Origin: Desulfonatronospira sp.
Lineage (GTDB): Bacteria; Desulfobacterota; Desulfovibrionia; Desulfovibrionales; Desulfonatronovibrionaceae
NCBI GenBank assembly: GCA_003563255.1
Contig: PWSL01000011.1
Location: 1-21,116, forward strand
Direction: 5' to 3'
Length of the DNA stretch: 21,116 bases
Of the stretch, positions 8,507 through 17,448 are shown one piece after another; within the stretch, counting starts at the first letter, position 1; every line of letters begins with the position of its first letter. Both the position numbers and the translations under genes were made by a program. The notes under the pieces were generated by a model. The model had not been told where the DNA came from. It saw nothing but the letters and a program-made list of their open reading frames with translations, and ran no database searches.

Positions 8507-8537
8507 ATGCATGCATGGTCCACCGTTGCTTGCCGGG

Positions 8538-8807
8538 CTATTTTCTCAGACCCAGCCTGGAGATCAGCCGGCGGTAACGCTCGACATTTTTTTCCTTGAG
8601 GTAATTGAGAAGTTTGCGTCTTTTGCCTACCAGCTTCAACAGACCCGTACGGGAATGAAAATCCTTTTTGTGGGTCTTGAAGTGTTCGGTAAGGTATTTG
8701 ATACGTTCCGTCAGCAGGGCCACCTGGACCTCGGGAGAGCCAGTGTCGTTTTCGTGATGTTTGAATTCCTCAATGACCTTGGACTTATCCTTGGGTTGCA
8801 TCACCAC
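8538..8807 (-). CDS. rpsO: 30S ribosomal protein S15
   Basis: 89 residues, the standard S15 length. Hallmarks are the [19 protein letters not shown] segment and the [25 protein letters not shown] region that contacts helices 20-22 of 16S rRNA, ending in LISRLGLRK. It is a primary binder in assembly of the 30S platform. Start choice: GGAGG (8816-8820) is followed after 8 nt by a GTG at 8807, giving MVMQPKDK. A second GTG (8804) and an ATG (8801) follow directly at longer spacing, so the true start is one of three adjacent codons. The 34-bp gap after truB fits co-transcription. S15 represses its own translation in E. coli; I cannot identify such a structure here. Confidence 0.96.
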   Translation of the reverse strand: MVMQPKDKSKVIEEFKHHENDTGSPEVQVALLTERIKYLTEHFKTHKKDFHSRTGLLKLVGKRRKLLNYLKEKNVERYRRLISRLGLRK

Positions 8808-8841
8808 AGCATTATCCTCCTTAGAATAGAATAATAACAAA

Positions 8842-9786
8842 TCATGTCCATAATCCCCTGACTATGGACCACACCCACCGGCCATCCTGTTTTCGGGCCT
8901 CGGCCAGGGCCAGGGCAAAGCCATCCATGGAAATCAGCAGGGCCCTGGAGGGCTGCCGGGGTGCATCGCCGGAAAATCCCCGGGCATCAACGGGTCGTCC
9001 ATTACGTACCAGTTTTTCCTGCTCACGGTCCAGACTGATGCGGGTCCAGTGAGACAGGGCTGCTGGTATGGACAACAGGTGCTCTTCCAGGTCCCTTTTT
9101 TCCAGGAGGCTGTCCAGGTCCACTGCCTGGTCCAGGGAAAAGGGATGGCTTTTTTCACGGACAAGGTCTGCCAGGGCCGCGCAGCATCCCAGGCGCATCC
9201 CCAGGCTGTGGGCCAGGGACCGTACATAGGTGCCGGCGGAGCAGGTTGTCCGGAATTCCACCAGGGGCAGCTCAATATTTAGAACTGCAGCCTGGTAAAT
9301 ATTTATCTCCTTAGTCTTGCAGGGGACCTCTTGTCCAGCTCTCACTAGGGCATGAAAGGCTTGTCCCTGGTGCTTGGCAGCCGAAACCGGAGGAACAGTC
9401 TGTTGTTTGAGGCTTTCCCAGCTTTTGATTTCCTTTCTTACCTGGTCCGGGGAGACACCGGTCCAGTCTTTCTCCTCCAGCACCGTCCCCTGAGTGTCAT
9501 AGGTGTCGGTTCTGACTCCCAGGCGGATGACGCCCCAGTATGTCTTGAAACCTTCAGTGATATATGGGGCCAGTTTGGTGGCCTGCCCCAGCAGGACCAC
9601 CAGAACTCCCCGGGCCATGGGATCCAGGGTACCGGCATGGCCGATTTTCTTAAGTTTGAAGCGGGCCTTGATCCTGTTGAGGCAGGCCGTGGAGGTAGGA
9701 CCACCGGGTTTGTTCAGCACCAGCACCCCGCTTGGGTGTTTTTTTTCGTGAAGTCTGCCCTCAGGGGCATTTCCGCCGGGCTTCAC
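8842..9786 (-). CDS. truB: tRNA pseudouridine-55 synthase
   Basis: 314 residues. TruB converts U55 to pseudouridine in the T-loop of tRNAs. The catalytic motif [14 protein letters not shown] (49-62) with nucleophile Asp55 is intact. The family opening [13 protein letters not shown] (20-32) and the [15 protein letters not shown] segment are also present, and the C-terminus looks like a PUA-type RNA-binding region. The start is a GTG at 9786 that overlaps the upstream nrnA stop as GTGA; AGGA lies 8 nt ahead inside nrnA, which fits translational coupling. Alternative in-frame GTGs lie about 20 codons on (residues 21 and 23) but would remove the residues just before the conserved block. Confidence 0.95.
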   Translation of the reverse strand: MKPGGNAPEGRLHEKKHPSGVLVLNKPGGPTSTACLNRIKARFKLKKIGHAGTLDPMARGVLVVLLGQATKLAPYITEGFKTYWGVIRLGVRTDTYDTQGTVLEEKDWTGVSPDQVRKEIKSWESLKQQTVPPVSAAKHQGQAFHALVRAGQEVPCKTKEINIYQAAVLNIELPLVEFRTTCSAGTYVRSLAHSLGMRLGCCAALADLVREKSHPFSLDQAVDLDSLLEKRDLEEHLLSIPAALSHWTRISLDREQEKLVRNGRPVDARGFSGDAPRQPSRALLISMDGFALALAEARKQDGRWVWSIVRGLWT

Positions 9787-10745
9787 CCCAGGTTCCTGCG
9801 GACTGATGAGATGACCATTTCCCGGGCTTCCTGCAGGGGAGCATTGATGATGCCTCCAGAGGCATTTTTGTGCCCGCCGCCCCCCAGTCTGGAAGCTATT
9901 TTGCTCACGTCATCGGTGCCGGCGCTGCGCAGGCTTATCTTGACCCGTCCGTCTTCGTCCTCGCGCAGGGTGCAGGCCACTTTCACCCCGTTCACTTTGA
10001 GAAGCGTGTTTACCAGACCTTCGCAGTCCTCCGGTCCGGTGCCGGTATTTTTGAGCATCTCTCTGGTTACGCTGATGATGCCGATACGCCCTCTGTCAAT
10101 GAACTCGGAGCGCTGCAGGGCCAAACCATGCAGGCGGATCCTGCCCTGGGACCACTGATTGGTGATCATGGGGTTGAGTCTGCCGGTATCCAGCCCCTGA
10201 CGCAGCATGAAAGCCGTAAGTTCCAGCACCCCGGGGGTGGTATTGCCGAAGCTGAAAAAACCTGTATCCGAGACAATGGCCAGGTAGATACCCTGGGCCA
10301 TGGGACCATTAAGTTCAATGCCCAGCTCTCCGGCAAGCAGGGATATCATCTCTCCAACCGATGAATATCCCGGGTCCACCCAGTTTATTGAGCCGAACCC
10401 GGGATTGTCCGGGTGGTGGTCAATATTTATGGTGGGCACCTCCTTGATCATGCCGGCGATGTAATCCCCAGGACGTTCTGCGGATGCGCTGTCCAGGACA
10501 ATGATGCATTCAACGTCATTGTAAGGGGGGCTTGTATGCAGGTCAGAAGGCAGGTCCAGCCAGGCATACTTACTGGGCAGCCCGCTCTCGTTATACAGGG
10601 AAAAGTTTTTGCCCAGACTTTTCAGGATATGTCCCGTGGCCGCCATGGAGCCTATGGAGTCGCCGTCAGGCTTTACATGCGAGGTTACAAGAAAGTTGTC
10701 GCCGGTTTTCAGGGCTTGGGTCAGTTTACCGGGCACTGGAATCAT
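9783..10745 (-). CDS. nrnA: DHH/DHHA1 phosphoesterase, NrnA-type (oligoribonuclease / pAp phosphatase)
   Basis: 320 residues. NrnA-type enzymes finish RNA decay by degrading 2-5-nt RNAs and often also dephosphorylate 3'-phosphoadenosine-5'-phosphate. The metal-binding motifs of the DHH family are all visible: HVKPDGDSIGS (23-33), VLDSASAER (83-91), the DHH triad in NIDHHPDNPGFG (107-118) and the C-terminal DHHA1 motif GGGGHKNASGG (288-298). I chose the ATG at 10745 because GGAG lies 7 nt upstream; an earlier ATG at 10883 would encode 46 unrelated residues within rbfA. It overlaps rbfA by 20 bp upstream and truB by 4 bp downstream. In a sulfate reducer the pAp activity would be less needed than in assimilators, so nano-RNA turnover is the more likely main role (inference). 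Confidence 0.92.
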   Translation of the reverse strand: MIPVPGKLTQALKTGDNFLVTSHVKPDGDSIGSMAATGHILKSLGKNFSLYNESGLPSKYAWLDLPSDLHTSPPYNDVECIIVLDSASAERPGDYIAGMIKEVPTINIDHHPDNPGFGSINWVDPGYSSVGEMISLLAGELGIELNGPMAQGIYLAIVSDTGFFSFGNTTPGVLELTAFMLRQGLDTGRLNPMITNQWSQGRIRLHGLALQRSEFIDRGRIGIISVTREMLKNTGTGPEDCEGLVNTLLKVNGVKVACTLREDEDGRVKISLRSAGTDDVSKIASRLGGGGHKNASGGIINAPLQEAREMVISSVRRNLG

Positions 10746-11055
10746 ACACCATCTCCTGCAGATATACATCCCACTCAAACCTGAGTTCTGGAACATACCG
10801 CATTTTAAGGTTCTGGCCCAGGGTGGACCGTAAAAATCCGCGGGCACTATGCAGAGCTTTTTCCAGTTCCGGGGAAGGACCATGGATATGGGTATACATG
10901 ACCCGGGCGATGCTCAGGTCCTTGTTCATGAGGACCCCGGTAATGGTCACCAGGTGCAGGCGTGGATCCTGGGCTTCCAGCACTATTATACGCCCCAGTT
11001 CCCGCATGATGCTGTCGGCCATCCTGGTGGCCCGTCTTGATGTTGCAGGCTGCAT
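10726..11055 (-). CDS. rbfA: 30S ribosome-binding factor A
   Basis: 109 residues, close to the family norm. RbfA binds immature 30S subunits and aids 16S 5'-end maturation and cold adaptation. The family pattern is clear: RMADSIMRELGRIIVLEAQDPRL, then a strand-helix-strand KH-like fold with SIARVMYTHI and the terminal LRFEWDVYLQ (equivalent of the usual PxLxFxxD). The ATG at 11055 follows the DUF503 stop by 6 bp, with GAGGTG lying within that upstream gene about 12 nt away. The 3' end overlaps the nrnA start by 20 bp. Confidence 0.93.
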   Translation of the reverse strand: MQPATSRRATRMADSIMRELGRIIVLEAQDPRLHLVTITGVLMNKDLSIARVMYTHIHGPSPELEKALHSARGFLRSTLGQNLKMRYVPELRFEWDVYLQEMVYDSSAR

Positions 11056-11061
11056 AACTGT

Positions 11062-11343
11062 CTAAAACACCTCTATTTTAACTTCCTGCAGATCGTCAGC
11101 GGAAACAGCTTCCACCATCTGCAGGGCCTTGTTCAGTATTTCCTCTACCCGGAGCTTGTCGTTGGCCAGAGTGACCATGGCAATTTCCAGGTGGTCCAGG
11201 CTGTTTTCAGAGCCTATTTCGGCCACCGCCAGATTGAACTTGTTTTTGAGCTTCTGCTTCAGGCTGCTGCTGATCCTGCGCTTGGCCTTCAGCGAAGTTA
11301 TCCCGTGCAGGCGGATTTTTATATAAAGTGTTCCAATCATCAT
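11062..11343 (-). CDS. DUF503 (YlxP-like) protein
   Basis: 93 residues, full length for DUF503. The opening MMIGTLYIKIRLHGITSLKAKRRISSSLKQKLKNKF shows the family pattern of a beta strand, the SLKxKR motif and a basic helix, followed by FNLAVAEIGSENS and a C-terminal amphipathic half. These proteins sit next to rbfA in many bacteria, including B. subtilis ylxP, and a role around ribosome or RNA metabolism is suspected but not defined. Two adjacent ATGs (11343 and 11340) could serve as start, and neither has a good ribosome site. It is separated from infB by 221 bp containing a heptad array, unlike the tight spacing around it, so it may also be transcribed from a promoter of its own. Confidence 0.9.
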   Translation of the reverse strand: MMIGTLYIKIRLHGITSLKAKRRISSSLKQKLKNKFNLAVAEIGSENSLDHLEIAMVTLANDKLRVEEILNKALQMVEAVSADDLQEVKIEVF

Positions 11344-11394
11344 TCTGTTGCAACTGCTCAGCAGATTGTCACTGCTCTTTACTGCGACAAAAGC

Positions 11395-11423
11395 ATTATC
11401 ATGACAAACAGTAATAACGGAAA
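11395..11423 (-). promoter_or_regulatory. Weak candidate internal promoter ahead of DUF503-rbfA
   Basis: On the minus strand a -10-like GATAAT (11395-11400, 5 of 6 to consensus) lies 17 bp downstream of TTTCCG (11418-11423, 3 of 6). It falls inside the unusual 221-bp gap after infB, about 50 bp ahead of the DUF503 start. Sequence support is modest. Confidence 0.3.
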
Positions 11424-11460
11424 AACTTTCAGTGCATAACTCTCATCTGTCTTTCCTCTT

Positions 11461-11558
11461 TCTGACCTCTGACCTCTGACTACTGACCTCTGACCTCTGA
11501 CCTCTGACCTCTGACTTCTGACTTCTGACCTCTGACTTCTGACCTCTGACCTCTGTCC
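11461..11558. repeat. Heptanucleotide tandem array, 14 units of TCTGACC
   Basis: Fourteen contiguous 7-bp units run from 11461 to 11558. Most are TCTGACC or TCTGACT; the fourth is ACTGACC and the last TCTGTCC. On the transcribed minus strand this gives repeated GGTCAGA/AGTCAGA, each with an AGAGG- or AGAAG-like stretch. The array begins 6 bp after the infB stop. Seven is not a multiple of three, so it does not encode a simple periodic peptide, and no ORF runs through it in register with infB or DUF503. Confidence 0.95.
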
Positions 11559-11564
11559 CCTGAT

Positions 11565-14205
<2,641 letters not shown>

Positions 14206-14216
<11 letters not shown>

Positions 14217-14481
14217 TGTCGTTCCCCCTGTTGCACTTATGCCGCCAGCCTTTAAATCTGGCTATTCCGCCGGAGCACCCCGGGCTTTTGCAGATATAAA
14301 AACCCCTTCCAGGCTTCTTCTGTCCAGGGTCAGGTTCAAGTCCTTGTTCCTTTTTCCCGGAGCAGACGTGCCGCAACAGGTCTGCCTTGGGTTTTTTTGT
14401 GCGGCAGACAACGCAGGTTCGCATGGGGACATGCTTTGTACTGGGAATGCCTGTACCTGGCAGGGTGTTATCCTTGATCAT
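14206..14481 (-). CDS. ylxR: YlxR/RnpM family RNA-binding protein (DUF448)
   Basis: 91 residues, full family length. The conserved core [19 protein letters not shown] (21-39) is followed by a loop with [12 protein letters not shown] and a basic end. The family member from B. subtilis (YlxR, now RnpM) binds the RNase P RNA and modulates its activity; whether that holds in proteobacteria is not known to me. The two CxxC-like pairs (C23/C26 and C64/C69) are worth noting as a possible metal site. ATG at 14481 has CGGAG 5 nt upstream and overlaps the nusA end by 14 bp; the 3' end overlaps infB by 11 bp, so translation is probably coupled through all three genes. Confidence 0.92.
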
Positions 14482-15766
14482 TGTTCTCCGGGATCTGACC
14501 CTGGAGAAGGGGTTCTTCTCCGGTTAAATTCAGTTTTTGAGGCCCTAGAAAATTTATGGCCCCTTTGAGGTTTTCCAGGTTTTCATCGGTCAGGTCCAGT
14601 TTTTCCTTGAGTTGCTGGTCAGTCGATTGCAACAGGCTGTCCAGGCTGTCAAAGCCTTCTCGGTTGAACTCACTGATGGAGATTCCGGCGGCGCTGGCCA
14701 GTTGCTCCATAATCCGGTAATGCTCGTAAACCTCGTTGTATCTGGTCTCGGTATACACGTCTATTTTCCATCCCAGCAGGCTGGAAGCCAGCTTGACGTT
14801 CTGGCCTTTCTGGCCGATGGCAGGGGTGAGCTGGTCGTCGGGAACCACCACTTCCAGAGTTTTTTCGTCTTCATCCACTGTGATCCTGGATATCCTGGCC
14901 GGAGACAGGGCATTGGCCGCGTAAGTGGCAATGTCCGGGCTCCAGATTACGATATCTATGCGCTCCCCCTTAAGTTCCTGAACAATATTGTGAATGCGGG
15001 AGCCCTTGACGCCTACGCAGGCACCTACCGGATCCACGTCCAGGTCTTTGGTCATGACCCCCACCTTGGCCCTTTTGCCTGGATCCCTGACCACGTTCAT
15101 GATTTTTATGGTACCATCGGATATCTCCGGTACTTCCCGCTTGAACAGGCAGGTGAGGTATTCCGGATGGGACCTGGATACGATAATCTGGGGGGTCCGG
15201 CTTTCCCGGCGGATGTCGACGATATAAGCCTCCACCCGGTCCCCCCGGTGAAACCTTTCCTTGGGTATCTGTTCGTCCCTGGGCAGCAGTGCCTCGGTGC
15301 GGCCAAGGTTGATTATCCAGCCGGCCCTGTCGCGGCGCTGGATAATGCCGCTGATGATTTCGCCGATGCGGTCTCTGAATTCTTCATATATAATTTCCTG
15401 TTCCGCATCGCGCATTTTCTGCATCAGAACCTGCTTTGCGGACTGGGCGGCAATACGTCCCAGGTCCTTGACATTCAGGGTGAAACCCAGTTCGTCTTCC
15501 AGCTGAACGTTGGGGTCATGTTCTTTGGCGTCTTCCAACAGGATCTCATTGTTGGGGTCTCCTATATCATCCACAACCACCTTGAACTGGTAAACCTCGA
15601 TCTCACCATTGTCTTCATTGAAATTGACCTCGATGTCCAGATTGCTGCCGTACTTCCTGTAGACCGAGGAGCGCACGGCTTCTTCCAGGGTATCAACCAG
15701 CATATCCCTGTCAATGCCCTTGTCCTTGCTGATCTGGTCTATGATTTTTTTAAGTTCCAGGCTCAT
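14468..15766 (-). CDS. nusA: Transcription termination/antitermination protein NusA
   Basis: 432 residues. NusA binds RNA polymerase, stimulates pausing and intrinsic termination, and takes part in antitermination complexes. Domains in order: the polymerase-binding N-terminal domain (1-125), S1 (about 133-198), KH1 (about 230-280, loop GVKG 252-255) and KH2 (about 300-345, loop GQKG 318-321). One C-terminal helical region (about 355-415, EFNREGFDSLDSLLQ...) resembles a single acidic repeat, whereas E. coli NusA has two in 495 residues. ATG at 15766 follows a GGAGG about 8 nt upstream. The gap to rimP is 47 bp, and the stop overlaps ylxR. Confidence 0.97.
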   Translation of the reverse strand: MSLELKKIIDQISKDKGIDRDMLVDTLEEAVRSSVYRKYGSNLDIEVNFNEDNGEIEVYQFKVVVDDIGDPNNEILLEDAKEHDPNVQLEDELGFTLNVKDLGRIAAQSAKQVLMQKMRDAEQEIIYEEFRDRIGEIISGIIQRRDRAGWIINLGRTEALLPRDEQIPKERFHRGDRVEAYIVDIRRESRTPQIIVSRSHPEYLTCLFKREVPEISDGTIKIMNVVRDPGKRAKVGVMTKDLDVDPVGACVGVKGSRIHNIVQELKGERIDIVIWSPDIATYAANALSPARISRITVDEDEKTLEVVVPDDQLTPAIGQKGQNVKLASSLLGWKIDVYTETRYNEVYEHYRIMEQLASAAGISISEFNREGFDSLDSLLQSTDQQLKEKLDLTDENLENLKGAINFLGPQKLNLTGEEPLLQGQIPENNDQG

Positions 15767-15813
15767 ATGGCCTTCCTCCGTTATAAATAAATATCAAAAA
15801 AAGCTGGAAGAGG

Positions 15814-16278
15814 CTATTCCACCAGTCTGGCTTTGTCTATCTCGTCCCATTGAAAACTCCAGGATTTATCAGGGGATGTCTTGATGCTGATGGTGTCATT
15901 CTCTGCAGACTGCAGGGTACCGGTAAAATTTTTTCTTCCATCCCTGGGTTCCCTGAGGGTTATCTTTACCTTTTCCCGGACGTACGCCTGCATCTGGTCC
16001 GGGCGGTAAAACCTGCGGTAAAGACCAGGGGAGGATACCTCCAGATTGTAGGAGCCGGGGATCAGGTCCTCCACGTCCAGGGCAGCGCTCAACTGACGGC
16101 TCAACTGGACACACTGATCAATGGTGACGCCCCCGGGCGAGTCAACAAACACCCTGAGAATCCCCCTTTGTCTGCCTGTGCCGGGGGCAAGATCCACACC
16201 CCATGGTTCAAGCCCCATGAGGGTGCAATTGGCCTGGACCAGGTCTTCAACCTGTTTTCTAATTTCCTTGTAATCCAT
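15814..16278 (-). CDS. rimP: Ribosome maturation factor RimP
   Basis: 154 residues, the usual size. RimP acts early in 30S assembly, binding S12 and helping form the central pseudoknot. The N-terminal alpha/beta domain has RGILRVFVDSPGGVTIDQCVQLSRQL (38-63) and the signature LIPGSYNLEVSSPGLYRRF (72-90); the C-terminal SH3-like barrel spans about 95-154. The ATG at 16278 has only a weak purine stretch upstream (CAGCAAG), so the start is slightly uncertain, but no other in-frame ATG near the start preserves the domain. First protein gene of the operon, downstream of the tRNA-Gly gene and its terminator. Confidence 0.95.
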   Translation of the reverse strand: MDYKEIRKQVEDLVQANCTLMGLEPWGVDLAPGTGRQRGILRVFVDSPGGVTIDQCVQLSRQLSAALDVEDLIPGSYNLEVSSPGLYRRFYRPDQMQAYVREKVKITLREPRDGRKNFTGTLQSAENDTISIKTSPDKSWSFQWDEIDKARLVE

Positions 16279-16328
16279 CTTGCTGCAGAGTGTTCTTCGA
16301 TATATGTTCAGCGCTTTTTAGGAAAGCA

Positions 16329-16341
16329 GGGGACAGTCCCC
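16329..16341. repeat. GGGGACAGTCCCC palindrome in the rimP leader
   Basis: Perfect 6-bp arms around one base, the reverse-complement form of the palindromes at 3048-3060 and 3089-3101. It lies about 50 nt ahead of rimP, between the tRNA terminator and the gene. The flanking bases do not carry the GTAACCATTC ends seen at the other sites. Confidence 0.7.
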
Positions 16342-16365
16342 ATGCACCATGGAAAGCGTCTCAAA

Positions 16366-16395
16366 CAGATAAGTTGTTCGGCGTTTTCCAGTCAA
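16366..16395 (-). promoter_or_regulatory. Candidate promoter of the rimP-nusA-infB-pnp operon
   Basis: On the minus strand TTGACT (16390-16395, 5 of 6 to the -35 consensus) is followed after 18 bp by TATCTG (16366-16371, 3 of 6). The -35 overlaps the T-run of the upstream terminator by two bases. Transcription would begin near 16359, giving an 80-nt leader that contains the GGGGACAGTCCCC hairpin. Read-through from the tRNA promoter is the alternative source of operon mRNA. Confidence 0.35.
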
Positions 16396-16420
16396 AAAAA
16401 AAGTGGACCAATAGGTCCAC
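16394..16420 (-). terminator. Intrinsic terminator after tRNA-Gly
   Basis: A perfect 7-bp stem GTGGACC/GGTCCAC (16403-16420) with a 4-nt loop is followed on the minus strand by nine T residues (16402 down to 16394). This is the clearest intrinsic terminator in the window. It ends the tRNA transcript 37 bp after the CCA end and stands 115 bp ahead of rimP, so it could also control read-through into the nusA operon. Confidence 0.88.
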
Positions 16421-16457
16421 CCCATACAAACGTAAATACGTTGAAATAAGCCTGGAG

Positions 16458-16533
16458 TGGAGCGGGTGGCGGGGATCGAACCCGCGACACCAAGCTTGGG
16501 AAGCTTGTACTCTACCAACTGAGCTACACCCGC
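16458..16533 (-). tRNA. tRNA-Gly, anticodon CCC
   Basis: A 76-nt cloverleaf with CCA encoded. The acceptor stem GCGGGTG (16527-16533) pairs with CACCCGC (16462-16468), the discriminator is T, and CCA occupies 16458-16460. D-arm GCTC/GAGT (one G-U pair), anticodon stem CAAGC/GCTTG with loop TTCCCAA (anticodon CCC at 16498-16500), and T-arm GCGGG/CCCGC with loop TTCGATC are all intact. It reads GGG codons. Its promoter is at 16548-16576 and its terminator at 16394-16420. Confidence 0.97.
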
Positions 16534-16547
16534 TCGATTCGTCTTAA

Positions 16548-16576
16548 AACATGACTAATCTTGGACCAAATGTCAA
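16548..16576 (-). promoter_or_regulatory. Promoter of tRNA-Gly
   Basis: A perfect -35 TTGACA (16571-16576) on the minus strand is followed after 17 bp by CATGTT (16548-16553, 3 of 6 to the -10 consensus). Predicted initiation is about 8 bp before the mature tRNA 5' end. Position and the exact -35 make this the best promoter candidate in the window. Confidence 0.55.
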
Positions 16577-16610
16577 GGGGTTGGAGAAAAATAGAGCGGA
16601 TTAATTCATC

Positions 16611-16639
16611 TTGCCCCGTCGGGAGTTTAAGGATAGACT
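16611..16639 (+). promoter_or_regulatory. Candidate promoter of gpmA-yihY
   Basis: TTGCCC (16611-16616, 4 of 6) and TAGACT (16634-16639, 4 of 6) are separated by exactly 17 bp. Initiation near 16646 would leave a leader of about 50 nt before the gpmA ATG. It is back to back with the tRNA-Gly promoter. Confidence 0.4.
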
Positions 16640-16695
16640 GGAAGCCGAAAAAAGCAGGCTGGTGCCTGGAACATAAAACACAAGGAGAATCTGAT

Positions 16696-17442
16696 ATGTA
16701 TACCCTGGTACTGCTGCGGCACGGAGAGAGTGAATGGAATCAACAGAACCGTTTCACCGGCTGGACAGACGTGGACCTGACACCTCACGGGCGGGATCAG
16801 GCCGCACTGGCCGGAGATCTTCTCAAGGCAGAAGGGATTACTTTTGACCTGGCTCACACCTCGGTTCTCAAGAGGGCCGTTCGTACCTTGTGGCTGGTTC
16901 TGGACCGCATGGATCTCATGTGGATCCCGGTGCAGCGTTCCTGGAGGCTCAATGAGCGTCATTACGGAGCCCTGCAGGGTCTCAATAAGTCCGAAACCGC
17001 TGCTGAATACGGAGATGACCAGGTGCTGCAGTGGCGCAGGAGCTATGAACTGCCTCCGCCTGTACTGGATTATGATGACGAGCGCCACCCGCGTTTTGAC
17101 CTTCGCTACCGCGGACTGGATCCCAGGATACTGCCCGCGGCCGAGTGCCTCAAGGATACTGTGGAACGTTGTCTGCCGTACTGGAATGACTACCTGGCCC
17201 CACAGATCATGGCCGCAAAAAGGCTCATAATAGCCGCCCACGGCAACAGTTTAAGGGCTCTGGTGAAGTACCTGGACCAGGTGTCCGATCAGGAAATCCT
17301 GAAGCTCAACATCCCTACCGGAGTGCCTCTGGTTTATCGTCTCAATGAAGACTTGACCCCCATTGAAAGCAGGTACCTGGGGGATCAGGAGGAAATCCAG
17401 AAGGCCATCGCCGCCACGGCAGGCCAGGGCAAGGCCGGGTGA
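16696..17442 (+). CDS. gpmA: 2,3-bisphosphoglycerate-dependent phosphoglycerate mutase
   Basis: 248 residues, the usual length of bacterial dPGM. It interconverts 3- and 2-phosphoglycerate in glycolysis and gluconeogenesis. The phosphohistidine motif [10 protein letters not shown] (6-15, His9), the substrate-contact segment [12 protein letters not shown] (18-29), [12 protein letters not shown] (84-95, catalytic Glu87) and the second catalytic His in AAHGNS (180-185, His182) are present. I chose the ATG at 16696, with AAGGAG 8 nt upstream; an in-frame ATG at 16561 would add 45 residues not found in the family. YihY follows after 6 bp, so the two are probably co-transcribed, though no functional link is evident. 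Confidence 0.96.
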   Translation: MYTLVLLRHGESEWNQQNRFTGWTDVDLTPHGRDQAALAGDLLKAEGITFDLAHTSVLKRAVRTLWLVLDRMDLMWIPVQRSWRLNERHYGALQGLNKSETAAEYGDDQVLQWRRSYELPPPVLDYDDERHPRFDLRYRGLDPRILPAAECLKDTVERCLPYWNDYLAPQIMAAKRLIIAAHGNSLRALVKYLDQVSDQEILKLNIPTGVPLVYRLNEDLTPIESRYLGDQEEIQKAIAATAGQGKAG

Positions 17443-17448
17443 TGCCGG

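Noticed and set aside
11461..11558. Heptad array considered as a CRISPR or iteron array
   Set aside because: Units are contiguous 7-mers without spacers, and there are no cas or replication genes nearby. It is a simple tandem repeat.
14612..15790. 392-codon open frame on the plus strand opposite nusA
   Set aside because: Antisense shadow of nusA; no ribosome site or family motifs.
16458..16533. tRNA-Gly 3' end considered as an integration (att) site
   Set aside because: No integrase gene and no repeated copy of the tRNA 3' end appear in the window.
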